From Lachnospiraceae bacterium (GTDB lineage Bacteria > Bacillota > Clostridia > Lachnospirales > Lachnospiraceae): 64,000 nt of DNA. How positions within the stretch are numbered: position 1 is the first letter of the stretch; every line of letters starts with the position of its first letter. Positions 1 to 8,911 of this stretch are shown in pieces. The translations under genes were made by a program, and so were the position numbers. The stretch is from NCBI GenBank assembly GCA_015057375.1, contig SVEM01000002.1, positions 1 to 64,000 of the forward strand, read 5' to 3'. Under the pieces are notes generated by a model. It was given only the letters and a program-made list of their open reading frames with translations, did no database searches and was not told the origin of the DNA.

Positions 1-3000
1 ACCAAAGTCATGGCAGCCGTACTGACTGTTGCTATGTCCGCAAGTTGTTTTCTTGGCATCAGCCCGGCTCCTACAGCGAAAGCTGACACAGCAGCCGGCA
101 CCGGAGTTCTTGCAGGGCTCAGTGAATTTTCAATGGCGGATGTCACAGTAACTGATCAATATTATGTGGATATCGCACAGAAAGATATTGATTTCCTCAA
201 AACATTTAATGTTGATAAGTTATTAGCAAGATACCGTGAAATCGCGGGGCTTTCAACAAGAGGCGCGAGTTCATATGCCGGATGGGAAACAACACAGATT
301 GCCGGACACACTCTCGGCCATTATCTTACAGCCTGCGCACAGGCATATCTGACTGCACCAAACGAATCAGACCGTACCTGGATGAAAAACAGAGTTCAGA
401 CACTTATAGACGGTCTCTTAGAATGTCAGAACAGCACCAGCGGCAGAGGCTATCAGCCCGGTTTCGTTTTCGGAACAATTATCAATGATGCTAATAATAA
501 AGAGTATCAGTTTGATGTTGTTGAAGGCAAAATAAACGGAAGCCACTGGGTTCCTTGGTACAACATGCACAAACTTTTGACAGGTATTAATGCCGTTTAT
601 AATTATGTAGGCTATGAACCTGCTAAAACATTAGGTTCAAAACTCGGTGACTGGGTATACAACCGTGCAAGCAAATGGAATCAGAGTACCCGTGACAAGG
701 TTCTCAATGTTGAGTTCGGTGGTATGAATGACTGTCTTTATGACCTTTACAAAATCACCGGAAAGCAGAACCATTTAACTGCTGCTCATTTATTCGATCA
801 GGAAAGCCTGTTTGAAACCGTAGCAAAGGGTACCAGAAATGTACTTAACGGAAGACATGCAAATACTACTATTCCAAAATATCTCGGTATCGTAAACCGT
901 GTAGGCACTATAAGTGATACTCTTTCTGAAGAAGATTCAGAACGTTTCCTGAACTATGCAGAGACATTTTGGGATATGGTAAACGAAAGACATACATATA
1001 TCACCGGCGCTAACAGCCAGTGGGAGCATTTCCGTAATGACTATGCTCTTGACGAACAGCGTACACAGTGTAATAACGAGACATGTAACGTACACAATCT
1101 CTTATTATTAAGCCGCAGATTGTTCAAGATTACAGGTGATAAAAAATATGCTGATTTCTATGAAAATGCATTTATCAACTCAATTATGGCATCTGTTAAT
1201 CCTGAAAATGCCACAACAACTTATTTCCAGCCAATGGCATCAGGATACTACAAAGTTTACAGTGATCCGGATGTAAATAAGAACCTCTTCTGGTGCTGTA
1301 CAGGTACAGGTCTTGAGAACTTTACAAAACTCGGAGACAGTATTTATTTCTATAAAGATAACACTCTTGTAGTTAACCAGTACTTAAGTTCAAAACTTAA
1401 CTGGCGTGCAAAAAATGTTACTCTGACACAGCAGACAGATATACCTGAAACAGACACAGCAATATTTACTGTTAACACTTCAGGTAACACTTCATTTGAA
1501 CTTGCACTCCGTCTTCCTGACTGGCTTGCAGGCGATGCTGTTATAAAGGTTAACAACAACAATTTTGATGCTCAGATTACTGACGGATATGCTTTCATCG
1601 ACCGTGCATGGAGCAATGGAGATACTGTAAGTATTCAGCTTCCTATGGAAGTTGTTGCACACAGCCTTCCTGACAGCGAAAACACTCTCGCATTCAAATA
1701 CGGTCCTATCGTTTTAGCTGCTGAGCTTGGTAAAGACGACCAGATGGCAAAACGTTCTTCATGCGGATGGTGGGTTGCACTCCCTGAAAACAAGAGAGTA
1801 GGAACTGACACAGCAAATCCTGGAGACGGACAGAGAAGCGTACTTAAATCAGAAACATTGATACTTAACGATTTAAGCGTAGAATATTTTGCGAAAAAGA
1901 TTAATTCTTTCCTTGTAAGAGAAGACGGTCTTAACTTTACACTTACAAACACTTCTCTTACATCAACCGGAGAAACACTTACATTCTCACCATACTATAC
2001 ATTACATGACCAGAGATACGGTGTTTACTGGTATTTCTCAGGCACAGGAACAAATCCTAGCCATGATACTATATTAAAACTTAAGAGGGACGGAAGAGAC
2101 GGAAGAACCAAGATTGACGGACTTCGTGCCGGATACAGAGTTCAGGACGAGGAAGATGCAGTTCATCAGATTCAGGATAACAACGGAACAGCTTCTACCG
2201 GAAATCAGGCAGACCCTGACCTTAACGCTCCTTCACGTTATGCTAATCAAAACGGTTTCTTTACATACAGAATGATCGTTGACAAAACACAGACTAACTA
2301 CCTTGTACTTCAGCTTGCAAAAGCCGACAACGGAAAGACATTAAAGATTACTTCCGGCAATACTGTTTTGTATGAAGGAACTTTAAATAACGACGGCGAA
2401 CAGGACTTATATAAGCTTCGTGTCCAGATTCCTGCAGAAGTAGCAAGTGCTGCTGAGACAATTACCGTTTCATCAGGAAATGCAGAGAAAACTGTTGACG
2501 TTGTTCCTATTACATTTGCAGGTGTAAACGGTGCAGAATCTGCCCGCCTTGTTGGTGAACAGAGTGTCAATACTGCATACTCAAGCAATGCAACAATCAA
2601 GGACATCACAGCAGAAAACGGAATTACAAACGCATACGATGACAATAGTTTTACTGTTATTGTACCTGGCGACACTGAAGAAGCTGAATTAGACTTTAAA
2701 CTTGGCGATCAGTTCGGACTTCTGTATATTAACAACGAGCTTGTTGATGATGCTCTTCCACAGAAAATTAAGCTGGTTGATGATGACACTACTTTAGAGT
2801 TGAAAGTATACGGCGAGGACCACACTACCGTAAACAACTATACTCTTACAGTTAAAAAAGACACTGAAATTGCTGTAGAATTAGACGTATTTAAGTATTT
2901 CACATTTGATAACACTTTATCAGATGCCGTAACAGTATCCGGCGGTGGCTTCAAAGAACCTGCAGCAGTACAGTCAACACCTGTATATACCGAAGGAATA

Positions 3001-4122
3001 TATGATAAAGCTATCAAGCTTAACGGCCAGTACGGTTTATTACTCGGAAACTCCAACGGTATCGGTGAAGACTTTACTATCTCATGGTGGATGAAGCCTG
3101 ATCAGATAAAAGGCGGTTATGATCCTCTCTTCTGTGGTGGAACATTTACCAATCCTGAATACTGGGTTAGTGCGACCTTTGATGCAAAAGTTTGGTCTAA
3201 CGACGGTACAAAACGTTCAATGAGCTCAGCAAATGCATATAAAGCCGGCGAATGGCAGCATGTTGCATTTACTGTTAAAAAAGACGACTCACCAATGGGA
3301 CTCTGCTTTGGTAAACTTTATCTTAACGGTGAACTTATTACCAGCGGAGAAGTTGCACCAAGCACTCTTAACAGAGATGGTGCCAGAGCATTCTTTGGTG
3401 CAAACTACTGGGATGCAGTTTACAGCGGTGAAGTAGACGATATTATAATGGTACGAGGCGCACTTAACAAACTTGAAATAAATGCCGTAAAAGAACATTT
3501 CCTCTCTCCTGTTAAGGAAGAGAACGACCGCAACGCATCAGGTGCCGTAATTGATAAAATTAACGCTATCGGCACAGTGGCATACACAAAAGAATCAAAG
3601 ATGCTCATTGATGCTGCAAGAAGAGGATACGACAGACTTACAGATGACCAGAAAGCACTTGTAGACAATCTCGATATCCTTGTACAGGCAGAAAAAGATT
3701 ACCAGACCTTAAAGGAAATTGAAGATGCTAAAAAACAGGAACAAAACAAACCTAATCCTGACAATCCGGGAATAAACAATCCTGGCAACAATACTCCTGA
3801 TAATAATCAGCTTACAGATACGCTTAAGCTGAAAAAAGCAAAGATACTCAAACTGCTTTCAGGAAAATCCGGTACATTAAAGATTAAGTGGAAAAAGATT
3901 AAAAAAGGTTCCGGATACCAGATACAGTATTCCACTAAAAAATCATTTAAGAAGGCATTAACCAAGACAAAGAAGGTTAAAAAAGCAAAAACTACAACAT
4001 TTACAATTAAGAAGCTTAAAAAAGGCAAGAAATATTTTGTAAGAGTAAGAGCATTTAAGAAAACAGGTGGCAAGGTTGTTTACGGAAAATGGAGCAAACC
4101 TGTTACCAAAAAAGTAAAGTAA
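1..4122 (+). CDS. Secreted GH127 beta-L-arabinofuranosidase with LamG and Fn3-like C-terminus (5' end cut by window)
   Basis: The frame is open to the first base. The first ATG (10) lies inside what looks like a signal peptide (hydrophobic stretch, then a PAPTAKA-type cleavage region), so the true start is probably upstream of the window. Residues here are counted from that ATG. The first ~600 residues match the GH127 (DUF1680) catalytic fold; these enzymes remove L-arabinofuranose from arabinans and arabinosylated glycoproteins. The zinc and nucleophile residues of the family are visible: an E-T-C motif (E357, C359) and a Cys pair (C429-C430), the first Cys being the expected nucleophile. 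Then follow beta-sandwich modules, a LamG-like carbohydrate-binding domain (about 958-1165), a helical spacer (about 1171-1242), an Asn/Pro linker and a Lys-rich Fn3-like terminal domain that may hold the enzyme at the cell wall. No LPXTG motif is seen. The neighbour downstream is a paralogue. Confidence 0.9.
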   Translation, partial: TKVMAAVLTVAMSASCFLGISPAPTAKADTAAGTGVLAGLSEFSMADVTVTDQYYVDIAQKDIDFLKTFNVDKLLARYREIAGLSTRGASSYAGWETTQIAGHTLGHYLTACAQAYLTAPNESDRTWMKNRVQTLIDGLLECQNSTSGRGYQPGFVFGTIINDANNKEYQFDVVEGKINGSHWVPWYNMHKLLTGINAVYNYVGYEPAKTLGSKLGDWVYNRASKWNQSTRDKVLNVEFGGMNDCLYDLYKITGKQNHLTAAHLFDQESLFETVAKGTRNVLNGRHANTTIPKYLGIVNRVGTISDTLSEEDSERFLNYAETFWDMVNERHTYITGANSQWEHFRNDYALDEQRTQCNNETCNVHNLLLLSRRLFKITGDKKYADFYENAFINSIMASVNPENATTTYFQPMASGYYKVYSDPDVNKNLFWCCTGTGLENFTKLGDSIYFYKDNTLVVNQYLSSKLNWRAKNVTLTQQTDIPETDTAIFTVNTSGNTSFELALRLPDWLAGDAVIKVNNNNFDAQITDGYAFIDRAWSNGDTVSIQLPMEVVAHSLPDSENTLAFKYGPIVLAAELGKDDQMAKRSSCGWWVALPENKRVGTDTANPGDGQRSVLKSETLILNDLSVEYFAKKINSFLVREDGLNFTLTNTSLTSTGETLTFSPYYTLHDQRYGVYWYFSGTGTNPSHDTILKLKRDGRDGRTKIDGLRAGYRVQDEEDAVHQIQDNNGTASTGNQADPDLNAPSRYANQNGFFTYRMIVDKTQTNYLVLQLAKADNGKTLKITSGNTVLYEGTLNNDGEQDLYKLRVQIPAEVASAAETITVSSGNAEKTVDVVPITFAGVNGAESARLVGEQSVNTAYSSNATIKDITAENGITNAYDDNSFTVIVPGDTEEAELDFKLGDQFGLLYINNELVDDALPQKIKLVDDDTTLELKVYGEDHTTVNNYTLTVKKDTEIAVELDVFKYFTFDNTLSDAVTVSGGGFKEPAAVQSTPVYTEGIYDKAIKLNGQYGLLLGNSNGIGEDFTISWWMKPDQIKGGYDPLFCGGTFTNPEYWVSATFDAKVWSNDGTKRSMSSANAYKAGEWQHVAFTVKKDDSPMGLCFGKLYLNGELITSGEVAPSTLNRDGARAFFGANYWDAVYSGEVDDIIMVRGALNKLEINAVKEHFLSPVKEENDRNASGAVIDKINAIGTVAYTKESKMLIDAARRGYDRLTDDQKALVDNLDILVQAEKDYQTLKEIEDAKKQEQNKPNPDNPGINNPGNNTPDNNQLTDTLKLKKAKILKLLSGKSGTLKIKWKKIKKGSGYQIQYSTKKSFKKALTKTKKVKKAKTTTFTIKKLKKGKKYFVRVRAFKKTGGKVVYGKWSKPVTKKVK

Positions 4123-4144
4123 TATTTGTAACAAAAAAACATAT

Positions 4145-4183
4145 GTAGTTACCATCTTATCCGTCAAATAAGGTGGTAATTAC
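4145..4183. other. Hairpin between the two GH127 genes
   Basis: A 16-bp imperfect stem (4145-4160 with 4168-4183, with G-T pairs) lies 22 bases after the first GH127 stop. No T-run follows, so it is not a classic intrinsic terminator. It could be a transcript-end or processing hairpin that sets the ratio of the two enzymes. Confidence 0.5.
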
Positions 4184-4231
4184 AATTAACTTAGTGTAAA
4201 ATTTATAAATATAGAAGGAGGTATATATATA

Positions 4232-7200
4232 ATGAAAAACCACAAAAAAGGAAGAAGCATTATGAAAAAAATCATTGCAACTAATATTGCTGCTGCCATG
4301 GTTCTTACATCATTTCCTGCAACCGGAAATGTGAATACGGCAAAAGCAACATATGCACCATCAGGCTTAAAGGATTTTGCGCTTAATGAAGTTCAGATTA
4401 CAGATGACTACTATCTTACTGCACAGGAATCTGATATAGCGTTCCTTGCAGCATTTGATGCAGACCGTATGTTGTCAAGATTCAGAGAAACTGCCGGACT
4501 TAGCACTCAGGGAAAAGCTCCTTACAGAGGATGGGAAGACAGTTACCTCGGCGGTCACTGTGTAGGACACTATCTTACTGCTGCTGCACAGGCTGTTAAA
4601 ACAACCGGAGACCAACAGCTTAACGACATACTTACATACATGATTGACGAACTTAAGGTGTGTCAGGATGCCCGCGGAACAGGCTTTATCTTCGGTGCAA
4701 AAATTCAGGACAAAAACAATGTAGAAAAACAGTTTAACATTGTTGAAGGGAAAGACTCAGGTGATACATGGGTTCCTTGGTACAATATGCACAAGCTCGT
4801 TGCAGGTCTTATCGATGTATACAGATACACAGATAACGAGAAGGCTCTCGAGGTAGCAAAGAATCTCGGAACATGGATTTACAACCGTGTAAGCAAATGG
4901 GACAGAAATACACAGAACAGAATTCTCTGGTCAGAATACGGCGGAATGAACGACTGTCTGTATGAACTTTACAGAATTACTGATGATACCAGATATCGTG
5001 ATGCTGCCCATAAGTTTGATGATCCTGATCTTTACAAGACAATTACATCAGGTTCTGCAGATACACTTAACGGAAGACATGCAAATGCTACAATTCCTAA
5101 GTTTGTAGGTGCTCTTAACCGCTACAGAGTTCTTGAGGAAAAGGGTGAGCTTACATCAGAAGATGAACAGTATCTCTATTATGTAGAAGATTTTTGGAAT
5201 CTTATGATTGAGAAGCATGCATATGCTACCGGTGGTGTCAGCGACATGGAGCATTTTAGAAAAGACAATGCCCTTGATGCTACACGTACACAGTGTAACT
5301 GCGAGAGCTGCTGCGTACATAACATTCTTAAGATAACAAGAGAACTTTTCAAGATAACAGGTGATGTAAAGTATTCAGATTACTATGAGACAACTCTCAG
5401 AAATGCTATCATGGGTGCAGTAAAAGCTGATACAGGCGCTTTCTCATACTTTACTCCTATGGCAACAGGATACTTTAAGTTCTTTGGTGAAACTGATCCT
5501 GCAAACAACATGTTCTGGTGCTGTACAGGTTCAGGTATGGAAAACTATACAAAACTTAATGATAGTATATACTTCCATAATGATGATTCAATTGTTGTAA
5601 ATCAGTATATAGCATCTACACTTTCATGGGATGAAATGGGATTCTACCTTACACAGGAAAGTGATGTAACAAGAAGCGATGAAGCTACATTTACTGTAGA
5701 AGTTGATTTTCCTACAAACCTTAGCATCTATCTCAGAGTTCCTGAGTGGATATCAGGTCAGGCTTACCTTACATTAAATGGCCAGAATGTAGCTAATTTA
5801 GATACTTCAGACGGATATATTGAGCTTAATCGTACATGGAACACAGGCGATACATTTACAATCAAATATCCAATGACAGTTCAGACTATCGGACTTCCTG
5901 ATAATGATACTGTATTCGCTTTCCGTTACGGACCAACTCTCCTTGCTGCAAAACTCGGTACAGCAAGAATGGATCTTAAAAACGGCGACAACCTCACATG
6001 GGCAGGTGCTAACTTAAGCGCAGGTGCTTACAAGGTTGTAGGTAACGAAGAAGCAAGACTTACTATCGGATATAACACAACAAACCGTCAGATTCTTGGT
6101 ACTGAAACACTTGCAATTGACGGTGCTTCACTTGACCAGTATATGTACAATATCGCTGATTACCTCGTTCGCGATACAGAATCAGATACACTTTCATTCA
6201 AGCTTACAGGAACTGACGCTGATGATAACTTTGATGGCGGCCTTGAATTTGTTCCATTTAACACATTAAACGATGAGCGTTACGGTATCTACTGGTACTT
6301 CAGTGCATTAAGCCAGGAAGAGCTTGAAGCAATCATCATGAAGGATAAGGAAGACAGACGTAATTCAAACAACCTTATCGACTCAATACAGCCTGGATAC
6401 GGACAGTATGAGCAGGATAAGATACATGACATTCAGGAAAGTGATTCTGTAGCCGGTACAATAGAGCAGGGCGGAAGCACAAGATACGCATCTGCAGGCG
6501 GATACTTCCAGTACAACTTCAAGATTGAGCCGGGCAAGGGCAACTCAGTACTTTGCCGTTTCGCAAAAGAAGACAATGGCAAAACAATTAAAATCACTGT
6601 AGGTGATACCGTTATTGCTACTGATACACTTGATTACTCAGGTGATGAATTATTCTATACTAAGGCATACAAGATTCCTGATGATGTTCTTACAGCAGCA
6701 ACAAAAGATCTCACAGTAACAAACGATGCCGGAAACGAAGAAACATTTAAGGTTGTTACAGTTAAGTTTGAAAGTAACGATAGCAAAGACAGTGCAAGAC
6801 TTGTAGGTGGTGTATACACACTCCGCGATTTCGACAACAATGCAACAATCGCTTCTATAACACCTACTACAGAAGGAATCCTTACACAGAATGGCGACAC
6901 ATATACACTTTATGTTCCTGCAGGTTCACAGAACGTTAAAGCAGCTGTAGACCTCGCAAACAAAGCAGGTCTCCTCTATGTAAATGATATCCTTGTAAAT
7001 GACGGTAAAGTTCAGAACTTCACCGTAAACGGAAATGATGCAACATTTACACTTAAGGTATTTGCAGAAGATCACGCAACAAGTAAAACATATACACTTA
7101 ACATAGTACAGGGTCTTGAGAAGGCTCCTAAACCTGATAACCCTAACGGAGGCACTCCTGGTACACCGGGAACACCTGGTACTCCTGGCACACCTGGTAC

Positions 7201-7456
7201 TCCTGGCACACCTGCAAAGGCTAAGAAGGGTATCAAGATAAAAGGTAAGAAAGTTGTTAAGGTTGGCAAATCTATCAAACTCAAGGCTAAGCTTACAAAA
7301 ATCAAGGGCAAGGTTAAATGGAGTGTAAACAAGAAGAAACTTGCTAAGATTACTCAGAAAGGTAAACTTACAGCAAAGAAAGTTGGTAAGGTTAAGGTAA
7401 CTGCAAAGGTTAAGAAGTTCAAAGCAACAGTTACAATTAAGATTAAGAAGAAATAA
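4232..7456 (+). CDS. Secreted GH127 beta-L-arabinofuranosidase with Pro-Gly-Thr linker and Ig-like (BIG2-type) C-terminus
   Basis: This is a second GH127 enzyme, expected to release L-arabinofuranose outside the cell. AAGGAGG sits 10 bases before the ATG at 4232; a shorter start at 4262 gives a more compact signal peptide but a weaker ribosome site. An N-terminal signal peptide is clear. The family metal and nucleophile residues are present as E358-S-C360 and C430-C431. The catalytic half is closely related to that of the upstream gene, but the C-terminus differs: no LamG domain, six G-T-P repeats (about 7150-7212), then a Lys-rich Ig-like domain of about 80 residues. The pair therefore looks like a duplication whose targeting modules were exchanged. 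The gap is only 109 nt, so co-transcription is possible. Confidence 0.9.
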   Translation: MKNHKKGRSIMKKIIATNIAAAMVLTSFPATGNVNTAKATYAPSGLKDFALNEVQITDDYYLTAQESDIAFLAAFDADRMLSRFRETAGLSTQGKAPYRGWEDSYLGGHCVGHYLTAAAQAVKTTGDQQLNDILTYMIDELKVCQDARGTGFIFGAKIQDKNNVEKQFNIVEGKDSGDTWVPWYNMHKLVAGLIDVYRYTDNEKALEVAKNLGTWIYNRVSKWDRNTQNRILWSEYGGMNDCLYELYRITDDTRYRDAAHKFDDPDLYKTITSGSADTLNGRHANATIPKFVGALNRYRVLEEKGELTSEDEQYLYYVEDFWNLMIEKHAYATGGVSDMEHFRKDNALDATRTQCNCESCCVHNILKITRELFKITGDVKYSDYYETTLRNAIMGAVKADTGAFSYFTPMATGYFKFFGETDPANNMFWCCTGSGMENYTKLNDSIYFHNDDSIVVNQYIASTLSWDEMGFYLTQESDVTRSDEATFTVEVDFPTNLSIYLRVPEWISGQAYLTLNGQNVANLDTSDGYIELNRTWNTGDTFTIKYPMTVQTIGLPDNDTVFAFRYGPTLLAAKLGTARMDLKNGDNLTWAGANLSAGAYKVVGNEEARLTIGYNTTNRQILGTETLAIDGASLDQYMYNIADYLVRDTESDTLSFKLTGTDADDNFDGGLEFVPFNTLNDERYGIYWYFSALSQEELEAIIMKDKEDRRNSNNLIDSIQPGYGQYEQDKIHDIQESDSVAGTIEQGGSTRYASAGGYFQYNFKIEPGKGNSVLCRFAKEDNGKTIKITVGDTVIATDTLDYSGDELFYTKAYKIPDDVLTAATKDLTVTNDAGNEETFKVVTVKFESNDSKDSARLVGGVYTLRDFDNNATIASITPTTEGILTQNGDTYTLYVPAGSQNVKAAVDLANKAGLLYVNDILVNDGKVQNFTVNGNDATFTLKVFAEDHATSKTYTLNIVQGLEKAPKPDNPNGGTPGTPGTPGTPGTPGTPGTPAKAKKGIKIKGKKVVKVGKSIKLKAKLTKIKGKVKWSVNKKKLAKITQKGKLTAKKVGKVKVTAKVKKFKATVTIKIKKK

Positions 7457-7482
7457 ATCAACTTACATTTTCTCCAAAAAAG

Positions 7483-7516
7483 GAGCAGGCTCAAAATTTA
7501 TGAGTCTGCTCTTTTT
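7483..7516 (+). terminator. Intrinsic terminator after the GH127 pair
   Basis: An 11-bp stem (7483-7493 with 7501-7511, one G-T pair) with a 7-base loop is followed by TTTTT. It lies 26 bases after the second GH127 stop codon. Confidence 0.9.
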
Positions 7517-7541
7517 GTTTGATAAGCGAGGCGGGGTGATA

Positions 7542-7574
7542 CTTGCCGGCCCGAACTTTTGGGCTTGCCGGCCC
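7542..7574. repeat. Short GC-rich direct repeat
   Basis: The 11-mer CTTGCCGGCCC occurs at 7542-7552 and 7564-7574. Each copy holds the palindrome GCCGGC, so the pair can also form a stem-loop. It is much richer in GC than the flanking sequence. Function unknown. Confidence 0.6.
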
Positions 7575-7670
7575 AGCGTTGATGCCAAAAGTATATATAT
7601 GAAATTTTTCTTGATTTGGAACCACTTTTTTCGTGAAATCAGGTATAAAACAGCTATTTTTCTTGATTTT

Positions 7671-7760
7671 GCGTATCTATACAAAAAAATCTTGCATTTG
7701 AAACCACTTTTTTTAAAAAAAGTGGTTCTGTTTTGTCAATTTTTTTCTATAGATACTCGC
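7671..7760. repeat. 90-nt imperfect inverted repeat (long hairpin)
   Basis: The left arm (7671-7714) and right arm (7715-7760) are near reverse complements. The outer match is GTATCTATA with TATAGATAC and the centre is a perfect 26-bp palindrome (7702-7727, AACCAC + 7 T / 7 A + GTGGTT). A partial third copy of the inner motif lies at about 7618-7631. The rest of the 7517-7802 gap shows no convincing gene. It could be a palindromic repetitive element, a transcript-end structure facing the convergent vWA gene, or a miniature mobile element remnant. Confidence 0.65.
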
Positions 7761-7802
7761 CGCCACATAAAAACCTCAAAAAACACATACCAATCCCAAC
7801 TT

Positions 7803-8462
7803 CTACTTCCTATTCTTCTTTCCTCTGCGCTGATAATCAGCATCTATCTCTTTGCTCCAGTCAGCATCAAGATTTGCACCTGCTCTTACACTTGAAACTG
7901 CCTTGGTAACAGTCTCATATACAATCTCTGTTCCTTTGACATCGGCCTGATAATTTACCGCCCTGTCCTTATCAATGCCATATCTTGCAGCCGTTTCGAC
8001 AGCATCAATATTTGCCCCGATAAACAGAAACTCCCAGCCATACTTTTCTTTCTGGCGCTCGATCATCTTCTTGACTGTTTCAGAATCGTAGCGGCGGCTA
8101 GCATTTTCATAGCCGTCCGTTGTGATGACAAACATTGTATGCGCCGGTACATCCTCATTTCTTGCATATTTGTGAATATTGCCGATGTGATGAATTGCAC
8201 CGCCGATAGCATCCATAAGCGCCGTACAGCCGCGTACATAATAATCCTTATTTGTCATCTTCTGCACATCACCAAGTTTCACACGATCATGCAAAACCTC
8301 ACTAATATCATCAAAAAGCACAGTTGATACATAGCATGCGCCGTCCTGCTTCTTCTGCTTTTCAATCATGGCATTGAAACCACCGATTGTGTCCTTCTCA
8401 AGACCTTCCATAGATCCGCTTCTATCCAAAATAAATACGAGTTCTGTAATGTTGTTTTTCAT
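7803..8462 (-). CDS. von Willebrand factor A (vWA) domain protein
   Basis: A 219-residue cytoplasmic protein without signal peptide or membrane segment. It carries the metal-ion-dependent adhesion site: D-R-S-G-S near residues 13-17, a later Thr in the T-A-L-M-D loop and an Asp in T-T-D-G. vWA proteins of this size bind partner proteins through Mg2+; the partner is unknown. The C-terminal ~30 residues are basic. Translation would begin from GAGAGG, which is buried in the 3' arm of a 20-bp hairpin (see 8469-8518). It lies downstream of the Spx-like gene on the same strand but is separated by that hairpin. Confidence 0.8.
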   Translation of the reverse strand: MKNNITELVFILDRSGSMEGLEKDTIGGFNAMIEKQKKQDGACYVSTVLFDDISEVLHDRVKLGDVQKMTNKDYYVRGCTALMDAIGGAIHHIGNIHKYARNEDVPAHTMFVITTDGYENASRRYDSETVKKMIERQKEKYGWEFLFIGANIDAVETAARYGIDKDRAVNYQADVKGTEIVYETVTKAVSSVRAGANLDADWSKEIDADYQRRGKKNRK

Positions 8463-8468
8463 AATAAA

Positions 8469-8518
8469 AACCTCTCTTTCGTTTGATGTTTTAATTCTAC
8501 ATCAACAAAAGAGAGGTT
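8469..8518 (-). promoter_or_regulatory. Hairpin that contains the vWA ribosome-binding site; may also end the Spx-like transcript
   Basis: A 20-bp stem with one bulge (8469-8489 with 8499-8518) and a 9-base loop. On the minus strand its 3' arm ends in GAGAGGTT, followed by TTTATT and then the vWA ATG. The same bases can therefore act as an intrinsic terminator (stem plus U-run) and as a lock on the vWA Shine-Dalgarno site. Confidence 0.65.
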
Positions 8519-8548
8519 AGGTCGCATGGCAAGCGACAAATGATTTTT

Positions 8549-8899
8549 CTATAATTTCTCTGCCCACTCGGCTTCCTTAAATCCAACCAACACAAAATCA
8601 TCGCCAATAACAATCGGTCTTTTGACAAGCATCCCGTCTGTAGAAAGAAGTTTAAGCATCTCGTCCTCTGTCATTTCAGGCAACTTGTTTTTAAGTTCTA
8701 ATGACTTATATAATAGTCCGCTTGTATTAAAAAACTTTTTAAGCGGCAAACCACTTTTCTTGTACCATTCGGTCAACTCTTCAAGAGTTGGATTGTCAAG
8801 TTTTATGTCCCTTAATTCATATTCAATTTTGTTATCATCCAACCAATTTTTTGCTCTTTGGCAGGTGGTGCATTTTGGATAACAGATAAACTTAATCAT
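8549..8899 (-). CDS. Spx/ArsC-like thioredoxin-fold protein
   Basis: A 116-residue protein of the ArsC/Spx/MgsR family. The redox motif C10-T-T-C13 and the later K-R-P-I-V segment (the conserved cis-Pro region) are present. Family members either bind the RNA polymerase alpha subunit and redirect transcription under thiol stress (Spx, MgsR) or act as small reductases (YffB, ArsC); the C-x-x-C form fits the Spx side. AGGAGGG lies 8 bases before the ATG. It begins 12 bases after the HD-DUF429 gene ends, so both are likely on one transcript. No arsenic genes are near. Confidence 0.8.
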   Translation of the reverse strand: MIKFICYPKCTTCQRAKNWLDDNKIEYELRDIKLDNPTLEELTEWYKKSGLPLKKFFNTSGLLYKSLELKNKLPEMTEDEMLKLLSTDGMLVKRPIVIGDDFVLVGFKEAEWAEKL

Positions 8900-8911
8900 G
8901 ATTTCACCCTC

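Noticed and set aside
7500..7895. 131-codon plus-strand reading frame
   Set aside because: It starts inside the GH127 terminator, runs through the inverted repeats and ends antisense to the vWA gene; the product is Phe/Lys-rich with no domain and no ribosome site.
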